DNA of 64,000 nt, from assembly GCA_013365325.1 (NCBI GenBank), contig JABVXV010000004.1, positions 868,001 through 932,000 of the forward strand, written 5' to 3'. Shown one piece after another: positions 1 to 13,700 of this stretch; the stretch's first letter is position 1; every line of letters starts with the position of its first letter. The translations under genes were made by a program, and so were the position numbers. This stretch comes from Dipetalonema caudispina. Taxonomy: Eukaryota > Nematoda > Chromadorea > Rhabditida > Onchocercidae. The notes under the pieces were generated by a model. That model ran no database searches. It was not told the origin of the DNA and worked only from the letters and a program-made list of their open reading frames with translations.

Positions 1-39
1 ATGGAAGGATTAGAAAACCAATTTGATTAAGGAACTAAC

Positions 40-1336
40 CTCATATAAAGTTATTGCTTCTAGCTTTGTACTAGCAAAAGCTTCAATCGGTTTCAGACCT
101 TCTGCACGAAGACCTTCATGCATTGCACGCAAAGTTTTTGAAGCTTCACTGTCTCCATTTGCTATGCTTGAAGGTGGCAAATTACAGATCAGAGAACCAA
201 AATTTGGATGACACTGAAATTAAGAGAAGTAGAAGTTGTTCTTTTATCTCTTCTCTTATATTTCCAATTATTTGGCACAAAACTATGTTTCTTTTGTCAG
301 GACCAATCCATACACTTGCTTGTGTTTCTCATATATTTGTTTTCTGATAGGAAATAGTTAAACTCTCACAATGAAAACCAACCCTCAGGTTACACGAGGG
401 CACTTACATTTGCTCTTACTTCTTCGTCTAATATAATTTGATTGGTTTTAAATCATACTGTTTTCGTAAAACCATAATTTTTAATTTAATATTTCGCAAG
501 ATCTTGTGAAAGCTATCCACATTTTCCATTCTTTTTGTCAATCATCGTAACGAAACCATCTCTGCCGCTCATCCTACCCAGACATAGTGCTTTGCAAGTT
601 CGAACTTACCTTTCGAACCTACCAATAGAAATACTAAAATGGCGCTCCCATCAATCTACGAATTAGCTCAAAAATATGCTCGATAAGATGTTAGTAGCAT
701 ACCTCCTGCAAACATTTTCGCATTAAAATCGCAGAGATTCCTTGCAAACATTGTGGACTTACACGAGTAACCACTGCTGCTGATACTGCAGTTAAAAAAA
801 AAAACAATTAATTTGATGACAAATAGAATTTTCTTTTGTATTTACTCTCCTGTAATCTGCTACAGGCGAGATGTCAAATCCAGCGCTTATTAGTGAACAA
901 AATTGGAATACGACACAAATAATTTTTTTTTTCTTGTACAAGAAAATTTAAGTACACAAATGAGATTTATGTGCAAATAAAAAAATAAACAAACCAATAA
1001 CGAAAAAAGTGAGGTAAATAAGCAAACAAGCAACTACTACCAGTACTATATCACTCAAGTATATTAATAGCAATGTTTGGCTTATTCGGAAAAAAGTAAT
1101 CAGGCAAAACAGGTAAACTGAATGACAGTAGAACCACTTACTTTTATCATAATTACGAATCAGGTTCCAATATGGGACAACTTTCTGATCACCTCCGTCA
1201 AGAAGTATCGAGAAACCATTCACTGAGAAGAACGCGGCATCCTCATTCCCACCAGAAAATATATACATTAATGGACGACGGGTACGGATACTTCCGACAG
1301 AATGGCCTGCCGGCAACAACTGCACCAAATCTGCAT
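40..1336 (-). CDS. maph-1: MAP1/futsch-type microtubule-associated protein, internal exons (partial)
   Basis: Three consecutive minus-strand exons: 1336-1142, 785-703 and 213-40. All splice phases agree (195 bases leaving one base over, 83 bases, then 174 bases in phase 0). The first exon encodes RRPLMYIFSGG followed by FFSVNGFSILLDGG and YWNLIRNYDK, the conserved MAP1 pattern of a Pro-Gly-Gly or Ser-Gly-Gly turn, an NGF-hydrophobic strand and a W-x-x-x-R-x-x-D segment. The second continues with AAVVTRVSPQCLQGISAIL, which aligns with the futsch VLMTR...VQGLSAVISRK region. The third contains ASTKLEAITLYE. This is the N-terminal conserved metallo-beta-lactamase-like domain of the MAP1 family; MAP1 proteins bind and stabilise microtubules, mainly in neurons. 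The gene runs off the left edge, so the microtubule-binding and light-chain parts are outside the window. The N-terminal exons should lie upstream (higher coordinates) but were not found with confidence. The family call is secure; the exact nematode paralogue is not. Confidence 0.82.
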
Positions 1337-4300
1337 CTGAAAAGTCCAATAAGTTATACAGATTTATAAATTTTTGCACATATCGTTATATTTACTTCGT
1401 TTTCAAAGCTCAGAAAATATTCTACAGTTTTTCCTATAAAACAACGGTAGTATTTATTTTTATTAACCTTAAAAAGAAAGCTTATATTAATTTATGCGTG
1501 GATATTCTCACATTTGCAGGCAATTTAAATCCATTCGTATAAGGATGTTCACTATCTTTAAAATTCAACTGAGCTCTAATAGAAAGAAACCGCAAAATCC
1601 GAGTGCTAAATAAGAAGTACCATTCCTATGTTTTTAACATTTTGATAATTTATGGACGTCACTGATTAAAATATTAAAGCAGATATATTCCATATCTTAA
1701 TCGTCAATGAGAATAGCGAATTCTAATCATTTAAAGACTTAATTCCTAAATCTTGATAATGCATTGCAAATGAAATGTACAAATCAATATTTACCTTGAA
1801 TCATTTGACTTCCTTATAATATTAATGATGAACTATTGTTATTGTTGCTGCTATTAACGTTATTACTATTATTATTACTAATTACGTTATGTTACTGTCT
1901 TCTCACGCTGGATAAATTCCTTCCGTAAACAGCCTGAAATGATCGTTTTGATCAAAAACAGAAGCAAAGTTCAAAGCGTTCATTAGACACAATAGCATAA
2001 AAAAAAAAAAGAAAAAAAAAACGTAAAAAGACAACAAAATCCGTATTCATTCTCGCATGGAAAACTCGCTAAGTGCTAAAAAAGAGAGAAACTAAATTCC
2101 ACTGAAATTCCTTGAAACCCTTTTCAAATAGAATGTCCGCATCCTTGACCCCATGTCTCAGAACAAACCAACAGACCGGAATTACCATAGCAACCTGTGA
2201 AAAAGTCTAATCCCACAACTTTTGCATCGTTGACATTTGGACAAAGAGAGTGGAATATCTTTCGAAAGAAACATTTTGCAAATGTCCTAATTAATTAACA
2301 TTTCATCAGTGGAATTAATTTCAAACAATATCAAATGAACGATATTCGTCAAAATTTCCAGCAATCTTTCGTTAAACAAATGCAAAATTTCTTTCCGGTC
2401 GAATAAATTCGAACTAAAAATGGCACAAGCAAGTATGATTAATCGATGCATTTCGACAGATTATCGATCCATAACTCAAATCATTTCTATACAAATCTTT
2501 TTGCCATGTCTGATCTAATCCACCTTTACTCTACAGCATCAATTTCTATCTATTCTTTTATGATAATTATAACCTTTTTTTTTTTTTTTTTTAATTAACA
2601 ACGAATTAACGGTAATCGTATGATGGTAATTTGGGATTAATTTCAATAAAGATAGTCACTGACTGAAATTTTTTCATATCCATGAAATGATAAATTTTAC
2701 ACTGGTATGGTAGTCCCTTAATTTATGATAATCCCGAGATACAGTAAGGTTTTCTATCGCAGATTCCGTGATACAGTAAGACTTGCTATCACAAAACCAA
2801 GTTGCAGAATCATATGAAGAACCTAATAGAAAGAAATCTGTAAATACAAGTGACCTGATGTAACCTTAACAGGGTAAGTGAGAGTTCAACTGTCTTCCAA
2901 CAGGAAGCAAATACATATAAAATAAGAATGACGACGAAGAAAACTTCATCGCATTACAAATCCAAAAAATCATTGGAATGCGATCATTAGATGGAATGTG
3001 TCAGTTATTTTTTTATTACTTTAGTGAATCTGGCGGCTTTGATTACTGTCAACTAAGGAAGGATGATTGCCCATTTTCTGATTACGGTAGGTTACTGTTT
3101 CAGCTAGCTATATGTATTATTTTATTTCAAGTAACATTTCATTGGATAGCAATTCATTACAGCTTTTAGCTGAACTAAAGAAGTTGACGGAGTACTTATA
3201 TTCCAGAAAAATAAAAGAGAGGCAGTGAATGTGTCATTTTTTGTCAACCATTTGTGCATCTGACGGCAATTTTATTTTAAATTGGTTGAATAAGAAAATT
3301 TTCGTCTTTCAAAAACTTTATTTTTGGGAATTTATGCTCTTATAACTGTAAAATTACAAATCTTCGAATTAATAGCTTCGTACACAAAGCTTATACGCTT
3401 GCAGTAAGCTATTTGTAGTAACCTAAGTGCGAAATATTTAAGAGAAATATCAATTTGTTAGCTTAAGAAACTCACAACAGCTTTGTACACAAATGGTTAA
3501 CAATGATTTGCAAATGAATACATTCCTTCAGCCTTCATCTTAATATAACCAAAATTTGTATACCGATAGAATATATAATAAAAATTCTGAAAAATTCAAG
3601 CATCCATAACTTTTCGATGACAAAATGTTCATAATTCCTTGTTGGGACTCAGGTCATTTGAAAATTTCTAAGAACTAGTTTCTGGGAGAGATGTAATATG
3701 AAAATTTACACTGTCAATTTAACAATTTTAGAAGTCTACATGATCTTACCATGTCTCTCATTCCTTCTTTTATCAAAATCAACAGCAAATTATTGTCAAA
3801 AAGTGAGGACTTCAGTGAAAACAAAAGAATTTACATTCCAGTTTGACCGATATTTTAATGCAATAGAATGTCATCACTATGAAACAAATTTAAAAGTAAG
3901 CAAAATTAATTAGGTAAGAAAATGAGTCTAACAGAAGTCTGAAATTATTATGTAGAATAAAGAGAATATAGGAGTATCTTAAGACTATGATGATATTACT
4001 GGGCAAGTTTAATTTACATATTTTTGATTAAAAAAGTTTTGCTTAAATTGCTACCAAAATTACTTTGGAGTCAATTTATTCCGGAAGCTCTACCACTTCT
4101 TCTCTCGTCATATTTTGGGAGCTAAACTAATCCTGTCTTTCGACACAGTATATTCCGCGGTGATACTATCATTGCATGATAACATTGTATGTAAACTATG
4201 TAAACTCTTTGAGAGAAGTGGAAATTAATAAACTTTTGAGTCAATTATTCGAGGAAAAAAGAAAATCAAAACAAATTATTTTACCAATTATTCAAAGCAT

Positions 4301-5516
4301 ACCTTGAAATAGTGCTCGGCTAAAGTATTCAAATTTTATGAGAACAAATGACTACTATATTTCGAAAGAATTAAATAGATGTTAAACCAAAATTTTACAG
4401 ATAAATTCAAAAATCAAACATCTATCATTAAAATTTGGTTTGCAAGATAGAATTTGAATAGCAAAAAAAAACTTTTTCTTCACTAAAAATATATGGTTTC
4501 CATTATAAAAATAATAATGATTCTTAATATTCCCAATTTTATTCTCATTTTCTAAAACTGTTCAAAAAAAAAAAAAAACTTTAATTTCTTAAAAATAGAA
4601 TTAGTACTTGCCAGTTGGTTTAAACAGCAAGAAAATATTTTTTATTTTGACACAGAACGAGAATGAACGAGAAATGTTTACTTCTGCAAGAAAATATACT
4701 TTTTTCCGAACAAAACTGCCACTAATAAAATTTAAGATCAATCTGTTACAGTGAAAGAAACAAAAAAAAAGGTCCATCGGAACTTTTTTCGCAAAGATAA
4801 AGAAATTAGACCTACCTTACTTTAAGAACAAGCAAATAAATTCAATAAAAGCATTTAATACTGAAAACGTCAGGAATCCAATCGTACACAATTACTTAAT
4901 TACCTGTCCTTCAGTTTTCATTAAAAAAGGAAATGAAAAAGTTCTTCACAACATCTTTAGGTACAGTATTAGTTTCAACTAAAACCTAATTCTTTGTATT
5001 TGTTGATGAAATGACTGTGAAGAGGAAATTTACTCGAAAAATAAACAAACAGATGAACAGAATAATGTGTCTTGTGCCGGTTTTACTTTTGGTCAGTTCA
5101 GAAGGAATTACTCATTTTTTAATTTGATATGAAAAATCTTCCTTCATTTTTCATTTATAATCAGCGATACTGATATTAGTGAACAGATGAACAGAATTAT
5201 GGAAATAACAATGCCAAAATACTAATAATACGACTATTCTGACAATGCTAATTCATGGATGCTATATCACAATCACGATTCCTGACAGTTATATCTCATT
5301 TATTATTAATCAACCTTTGATTGCACAGATCTCTAAAAAAATTTCACACTGATAACTATTCCGTCTTTTTATGTAGGTTATTCATCCAACTTTTCGGCAT
5401 GTTACAAATCACTGTAATTTAGATAGTACCAATAATTGCTGTAATTTAGGAAAAAAAAAAAAACATTTTGAAAGAAAGGAGAAAATTTTATAATCAAATA
5501 TAGTAGGAACAGATAC

Positions 5517-5658
5517 TTCTACTAACAGGCGATAATATCCCTCAGACAATTCATCCTTTGGCTCATTTATTATCGCAGATATTGGCTTGTATTTAGTGCC
5601 GAACTGATGTAGCCAATACCCTTCAATATCTTGCATATACATAACAAGTTTAGCTAGT
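5517..5658 (-). CDS. Candidate coding exon, possibly N-terminal exon of the MAP1 gene
   Basis: A 142-base minus-strand segment flanked by a plausible acceptor (ttttaacttag) and donor (GAA|gtatct). It encodes 47 residues after one carried-in base and ends in GYYRLLVE. The composition (charged, Trp, Gly, Pro) looks coding, unlike the surrounding sequence. The GYYRLLVE end resembles the short hydrophobic strand that opens the MAP1 N-terminal domain in flies and vertebrates (GEYFLLVV type). The MAP1 exons lie 4.2 kb downstream on the same strand, so this may be one of that gene's first exons. The exons that would bridge the two were not found, so the link is inference; the exon could belong to another gene or be fortuitous. 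Confidence 0.3.
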
Positions 5659-8600
5659 CTAAGTTAAAAATTTCAAGCTAAAAATTTATTCATAAAGAGA
5701 AATATTGACAAGCATTCATTAAAAGTTGAAACAAAGAAAGAAATTGAACATCCCTTTCGTTTTACTTCCAATCTTATCAAACTTGCACTTATTGCCCCAT
5801 TCTATCATCATTAATAGTTCTACTCTTTTTTTTTTTTTTTTTTTTTGAATATTTAATAATGGAAGGAATACTTTAGGAAATTATTTCACTTAAGATCGAA
5901 CAATTTCACACTATAACAATCAAAAACCCTGTATCATTCTATTTGACCTATCGATCGACGATCCATCAAATGTATAATCTGTAAAGCAGGACATGATAAC
6001 CAACTGTGTTTCATTGATTAATTAGCTATGTCGAGTTCTCAATCTGTCTTTCTCAAGAAGTTTATTTTGCTTTTCATTTTATCTTTTTTATGATTTCTAA
6101 CAGTTGAATAGAAATTTGTTAACGAAAAAATTACACTGTTAACTTTAAAGTAATAAATACATTCTTAAAAGAACTGAATCTATGAATGAAATCATTCATT
6201 TCCGGAAGATTTCTTCTACTTCTTCCCCATTTTTTCCTGTGGTTTTATGATCAAATTTAATTCCTCATTAATTAATTATCTAGAAATCTAATACATTACA
6301 AGCAGGTAATAGAAGCCAGGAAACAGTACACAACCAATTCACGAATTTCTTATAAGCTTGTCCGGTTTATTCAGCATTCATAAATGCCTTCCATGAGAAT
6401 CTAAGCGTTAAGCATTGCATTTTAGTAATACTATTTTCTCGAAGCATTGCCGAAAATTATTTTCGAACTCTCCATTTACATTAGTAAATAAACAAATAGT
6501 GAACTTTTCCTTCTTAAAAAAATTAATGCATTTCACTTTTGTAATTTGAAACGAATAACATCTAGGATTTCATCCTAATTTCATCGTCCTAACTTTATCT
6601 GTTAAAAAAAAAAAAAAGGAAAATAGCTAAGTAAAACGGATGGAAATGAGGATGAAATAAGCATTGACATGATAAAATAATATTAATGATAGAGGGGAAC
6701 ATTCTAAACAATAAATATGTTGGTTACCATAGAAATGTTTTTTTTTTTTTTTTTTAAATATCAAAGTCTTCAGAATCTTAGGAAAAAAAAAAAACATTGC
6801 CAATTTTAATACTGGATAGTGCAATGACCATTTTTGAGTTTGAAAAATCAAACTGATCATAGTAGATTGGAAGTAAGATTAAAAATTGGAATTGCTTTTT
6901 TACAAGGAAAGAGAAAAAAAATTGCCATTTCCAGTTGGTTTTATCTGCAATTTTATTTAAATAGCATCGGAAAGGAATTTTCAGGAAGACTAAAGTGCTT
7001 GAAAAATGTTCCCAGTCGATGGAACTATTTAAATTAGCTTGGCACTTCTTCTTTCTTTTTTTAAAATTTTTGAAGTTTGATGTAATTTTATCATACTCTA
7101 TTCTAGACTATGCCAAAAAGCTGCCCAATTTGAATGTCTATCCATAACCAATAGCATGTATTTATATCTTTATGTGTCATTTTGATCGATAAGCCCAGCC
7201 GCGGATACCGCTGATAATGGAAATTTGAAGCGCCGTAAAAATGCTCTTCTGCATCCCTTAGCAACAAACAATAATACAGAAAAAAAAAAAAAAGATTTGA
7301 GTGAGGAATTGTTTTGAAATAAATGAAATGGTGAATGAATGAGAGGAAAAGAAAAACGATCGAAAGCTCAATAGGCTTAACACACCGAAATGAAAGCTAA
7401 GAAGATTGTAAAATGAGAAATAAATATATAATATTTAATAATCTGCAAAAATACCTTACCTCTGTGCTATGCTAAAGTATTCATATAGCACTAAAAATAT
7501 ATTTTCTAAAGCTTTAAATAATTTCATTGTTATTATTCAATGAGGAATGATATGATTTCCAAAGTAAATGCAATTTCACCCTGTTGTTGTTTTACCACGC
7601 GGTGCAGTAAATTTAACGTACTGAAATATTTTTTTCCTGCGGTGAGAAAAGTACTGAATAGAATTTTTTTTAGCATTTTTTTTTTGAACATTTAGCAATT
7701 TTTTTTTCCGAGACCATTTAGTAGAGAATTGAAATTTGGAAACTTATAGATTACAAGAATACTCCAAAATATATCAATACCACTCTTTGCAAAAATTTTC
7801 CCGAATAACTATAGCTCCCCCACATATAACATATCCTACTGATAAATGTCATAGGTAAGTTTAACATAACAGAAGAGATCACTTCTCGGAAAATTTCAAC
7901 AAAATTTAGTATCGTCTTTGCTTCTTACATCATTTTCACAGATGGCTTTTGCAGTAAGAGAAAAGCATTTAATCGTTAATCAAAGTAGGAAGAGAAGAAA
8001 AAGCGGTTTGCAAAGCAATAAATTGCATTTTGCGCCAAAGAGGCTTTGGTTCACATTTCCGGAACTGAAAGTACCAAAAAAAGAATTTGCCTGCATCGAA
8101 AGAATTTAACAATAAATAATATGCAAATGAATGTAAATGTAAATATGTCGATAAGCTAAAGCAATTTAATTTAATAAACAAACAAATAAATGAGAGGATA
8201 AATGGAATGTGTAGTAGAAATCAGAAAGCTTATTTAAGTGAATTTTTTATAAATATAAAATAATCATGAAAACCGGTTCTAATTTTATTTTCTAACTCAA
8301 TAATTATTATAGTACATTCGAGAAATTCTTATTAAAAAAGAAAAAAGAAAAGATTTGAATGTCATATATTGTTTCAGTGTAACAACATTTTGTGGTGGCG
8401 AGAAGGAATGAGTCAGTTAATCAAACAGATAAAACTGACACATAAATTCCCGAAGGAGTTCTGAAATGTCTGCTCGAAGCTTTATAGAATGTTCGAAAAT
8501 TGTCAATTTTAAAATTGAAATAAAAAATTAAAATTACTTTATAGCAATATATAATTTTCATTTCTTCTAACAACTTATTACTATTAGAGATGCTACGATT

Positions 8601-10759
8601 ATTATCAGAGTTATTATTATTATTATCACTATTGTTTACTAACAATTTACTTACTTCTTTGATAATTATCTTATTGAATTACCCAACTTGCACAACATTA
8701 GTAAGTGCTAAACGTTTCTAAAGAATATTCTCTGGTACCTAATGGTACCATTTTCAGAGCATGGATCATTTCTCTTTAATCGTTATCGAGAAGATTAGAA
8801 TTCTTTGTGAATGTAATTATAATTACAATTGTATCATCCATAACATTAGCTGTTAATATTTGAATCATTCTTTGAAGTATGATCTTAATTTGCATCTTTA
8901 TTCTAATTAAGAGAAGAGGAACCATTTCATTAACTCTTAATATAAAACATTAAACAGCATCGACTTAATTAATCCCAGAGATACTGAAACTGGTAAATTC
9001 AATTAAAATCAGTGGAAAACTTATGGCTGAAAATGCGACCACTGCAGTCGATAAAATTCGATAATTACAACTTGAATAAATGTTTTCAAATTCTATTTTT
9101 TCATTTAAAAACTGGAAAAAATGAAGAAAAGATGAAACTTAACTGCAGCATCCAGAAAAACAGAATTCTATCTTACATATTAATTTGCGTTTAAATATTG
9201 CATATCTGGAATTAAACTTAATTTGAATGAGAGAAATTTCATAAATTATCGAAATTTTGATTAATCTATTTTCCAGCAGAAATTTAAATTTTAATGCTAT
9301 TATCGTCTGCTTATTCCGGAAACTTTAATTGAATTTACTAAATAAACAAATACAACTGTCACTAACATCAATGCTATGACGCATAAAACGATATAAACAA
9401 TGCCATTTACTTTGATCGGTTTGTTGATATTCACAGAACAGACAGAGAAACGAATGCTTCACGACATCATCTTAAATTTCCCGCATAAACGATATCAAAA
9501 AAGCCGAAAATCCCAATTTATGAGTGAGCATATTGCACAAAGAAGAAGAATTGAATGAATTAATCTTAACATTTTTCAGATCTTCAAATGAAGACGAACT
9601 GATAACGAAAATATTTATAGGGACAATAGCATATTTAAACTGATTTTCACGATCCTCATAGGTAAATCTTAGAATCTGAACCATTAATAGTTCAAGAACC
9701 GAGAATAGAAAACCTCAATGTAATATTGATGCTTAATCAATCCTTGTACATGTTGATGTTATATTCAAAATTTGGATAAAAGATAGCTATCATAAGTTGA
9801 CAAGGAATGGTTGATCGTTCGACATTGTCGATGAACATGTGACAATATCCAAATATAAGGAGTCATATCTGTCGTAATTATTCATCTTAATGATTCAAAT
9901 AAAAAAGAAAGAAATTACGGTTTCGATAAGAGAGTAGAAAAATTTGATGATGGCATCGGTTGTATTAAAACTAATGAAAATAGGAAAGTGGGGAGGGCTT
10001 GCTGATGATGGAAGGCTAAAATTGTTGATGAAAGAGAAGGAAGAGAAGATGGAAAAGGGGTGGTATAAGTCTATTGATGACGATTGGATGGATGAAATTT
10101 TGTTTGCTTGTGGTACATTCGAGATAAATTGCCGAAAATCTGACGTTTATATGCACTTCCTCCATTTTTTCTTTGTTTTAGAGGAGGAAAAAGACAGGAT
10201 TGTGCTGAATAATTCTATTCCATGAAAAAAAAAAAAAGTCGATGTCGGAAGAAAGGTTTGCTTGGCTCAGCTCATCAATCAATTACAACTCCTTACAGAA
10301 CTGATTGAAATGAACAGATCAGAAATCTGAAACACTTTAAACAAATAAATATGCATTACAAAGATGAATGCCAAGTGATATGATTGTATTTAAATCAAAT
10401 CGATAATGTATTTGGATTAGGTTATGAATCGAGTTTGGATCAAGTTATAACATGAATTTCATTGTCTCACGAAAAAAGATGCCTAATCAGTTATCTTTCA
10501 GTTCTATCCGAGTTATACTCTCTACCTGTCATCTGATTATGTTGTCCCCAATTTACAGTCATGATTGTGACAATCGTTAATACTATCCCGTTCATTCATC
10601 CAAGCGAAATAATCTCCTTCCATGGAAAAATTATTCACACTTGTCACATGCTGTCCATTAAATATAGCAAGAAGGTCATCGACACTAAAATTCTATGTTC
10701 ATGCAAATCATTAGTGAAGTCACTGAATATTCAGAAGTAATGCACGGTAGAAGGTATGG

Positions 10760-10781
10760 TGTGATATCATATGATATCACA
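10760..10781. repeat. Perfect 22-base palindrome
   Basis: The 22 bases centred on 10770/10771 read identically on both strands, with the core ATATCATATGATAT bounded by TGTG and CACA. It lies in the gene-poor stretch with no coding exon nearby. It could be a dimeric transcription-factor site or chance; its function is unknown. Confidence 0.6.
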
Positions 10782-13700
10782 TTGATAATAATGATAACGA
10801 TTAGATGTAGCAAACAAATGATAAAATCACAATTCATAATTGTAACCAGTGAAGTCTAAATAATTCAAAAAATCTCCTCTTGAAGAATGTATTAAATCAT
10901 GAAAGATTTCAAGGACAAAAAAATACTAAAATTGGTGATCTGGAAAGGATTAATATGATTTGAACAGTGAGCTTTTTTACTTTTACTCATTGAAACAAAG
11001 TAGTTAATAGCAACAACCATTGGATATCTAATACCGAATAATTAATATCTAGTAATAATTGGAGATACTGCTGTAAGCTAACATCTAAAATTTGAAACGT
11101 TTATTTTTTTTTTGTTTATCGCTAAAAAAATGTATGACACATCCATTGTTGAGTCATCGAAGTGAAATGACGAAATCATTAATCCACAATTTGATTTAGA
11201 AATTTTACTTCTGTTAAGAGAAAGGAAGCAAAAAGAGAATTAGATAAACTGAGGTCAAGAAAGCGACAGATCTAAAAAAATAGGACATGGTGATTAGGTG
11301 AATATTTCAGTGGAAAATATAACTAATAATTGTACACCGATGAAATAACATATATTTTTTTTAGACTAAATATTAATATATATATATATATTTGACAAAA
11401 GTTTTCATAGCTTTACTTCTTAATAAATAGGCCTTAACTTGAAGGTGACCTTGAACAATTTGTTTACAAGTAAATAAATATGCGCGGGGAAAAATATTAT
11501 GACCAAATAAACCTGGCCTTAACTTGGCTTTTATTGAGACTTTATCCAAATGTCATCATAAGCCTTGAAAAAAATTCACTTTAGCAAGTATTGCTAAACT
11601 GTATCGGACTTTTACTACCAGTCAAATGTTGTTCTCTGGCTTGTTAACTGTATTATTTTTCGTAAAATTGTGGCAAAATTAAATAAATTTGATTAAACAA
11701 GTCAAAGAAGTAGACAGACAAATTGTGAAATAGCAATCGATAATAGATTGATCTTGAAATGGAAATAAAAACAAGGGAAAAAGTTAAAAAGAACTAGTTA
11801 AAATTAACAAATAACATCATCATTCGTAAATCACACAATTCGGCATTTCAAAGAATGGAAATTCTCAAAAAAAAAAAAAAAAAAAAGAGCCTCTCACAAA
11901 GAGAAAACAGAAAAGTGGAAAAATGAAGATTCTTGTCGACCCTTCAAAACTATTAATTTTTCTTCGTTAAATCGAAATTTAAACTTTTCTGAATCTTTAT
12001 TAGTAATTTTGTGGAAATGTGCAAAAAAATCCAAGTTAGATAAAATTTAAAATTCTTTGTAATTCGATCATCAAAATTTGACAGCGTACATTAAAATTTA
12101 AACTTCATCAAAAAAAAAACCCTTAAAAAAACTAAGAAATTCATGTTGATTTAAAATTATTCCATTTTACATTCACTTAACAATGTTAACCTAATTTATC
12201 CGATCAAAGTAGATGAATTCGAAAATAACATTTTCAGCAGGATTCAGCATTTGCAATGTAAGTAATTAGGTTGACAGCATTGTCATTCAGAAATTTAATG
12301 CTCATTTCTAAAATAATTACTTTTCAAATCGATATCGTATAGTGTCAACTTGCAATTTTCCACTTAACAATCATTTAAATAAATGAAACTTCCGTTCTTT
12401 TTTCCGTCGAAAATTTTTGAAACAGTAAGCAGCAAAAGTACACTTTTTACGAAAGATTAATAAGGGCATGGCGGGATAACTAATTAATTGAGACGATCGC
12501 CTCGAAGAAGCAGGGACTGAGTTTTTAAAAAAATTAAAAGAAATTAAAATTGAGAGTTAATATTCACACACGATTTGTTGTACTCATAGTCATAACTTAC
12601 ATCAAGTGGAACGGAAAATACGTGATAATACACGTAAAAAGACGAATGATATTTACGATGATATGTATGAATAATATAAATTGCATGTAATAATGATTGG
12701 ACGTTTTATTGCTGAAAATCGTTACGATAAGAAATTAGAACTTAGCAATATGATGGAATTGGCGAATATTGTAAGAAGTGAAGTTTGATGACATTTTTCA
12801 AATTAGTTTTTTTATGTTAAAAAAAAAGTAAGCAAACTCTCTTTAAGTTTTAATTAATAGCTGATGCTGTTGTTATGTTATTGCAAGAGTGGTATTGAAT
12901 ACTGTTAACATTTCCTGATATTTCATTCGTTCCGGTTGATAGAAGTTTGTCGGCGCCAGAACAAAGGAGATGAGGGAAAGGGTGGTGGAGGAAAAAATGT
13001 AAAACAGTTGGATGAATGACGGAGGACAGCGATCGATGTGAATCAAATTAGCATTACGATCCAATCAGGAAATTCCGTCACATATTATTTAACTTACTTT
13101 TTATTACTTTCAGAATCAATTATAGATGGCTTTTTCTTTTCCATGATGTCAATCAGTTCTATAGAATATCAAAAAAGTTTATCAAATATTTGACGAAGAT
13201 GCTTTGAATTCTTGCATAATAATCCTAATAATTCCACCTACTGAATGTTCTCTCTGTAAACATTAAAGCAATTGCATCGATAATTTCATTTTTTTTTTTT
13301 TAAATTTTGCCAGAAAATTTACATTTTCTCAGCGACTTACATAATAATGTACAGGAAACAACTTGTAAAACGATAATAGCCACAATGATTTTCGGAATAA
13401 AAAAAAAAAAAAAAAGCGTAAATGTCACTGAATACACTTCTTGAATTTTTCAATTGGTAGTAAATTCTTTGCTGCAAAAATTATATGAGAATTGTTCGTG
13501 TCCCTGAAAAGTGTGAAATTATTTTTCCTTACAATTTCTTTTTTTGGCACTTAAGAAGAATTCATTAGAAGAGATCGATTTAAATGTGATCTATGGCTAA
13601 AGTTATATTATACACATATGTCATATCCATCCACTTTATTCACAAATATTCATTCAGATGTTTTAAATTCCAAAATATGAAATTTTTTATCATTTCTATT

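Noticed and set aside
589..615. TTCGAA-containing inverted repeat reminiscent of a tRNA T-arm
   Set aside because: No acceptor stem or anticodon arm could be built around it.
2109..2295. Minus-strand stretch of about 54 open codons with several Cys and Gly in a GC-richer patch
   Set aside because: No initiator, no good splice borders and no match to the expected MAP1 N-terminal sequence.
9944..10225. 93-codon plus-strand open frame rich in Lys, Glu and Met
   Set aside because: No acceptor or donor context, purine-biased simple composition and no family likeness; consistent with a chance frame.
12873..13064. 63-codon minus-strand open frame
   Set aside because: No splice context, no recognisable motif, and within a gene-poor stretch.
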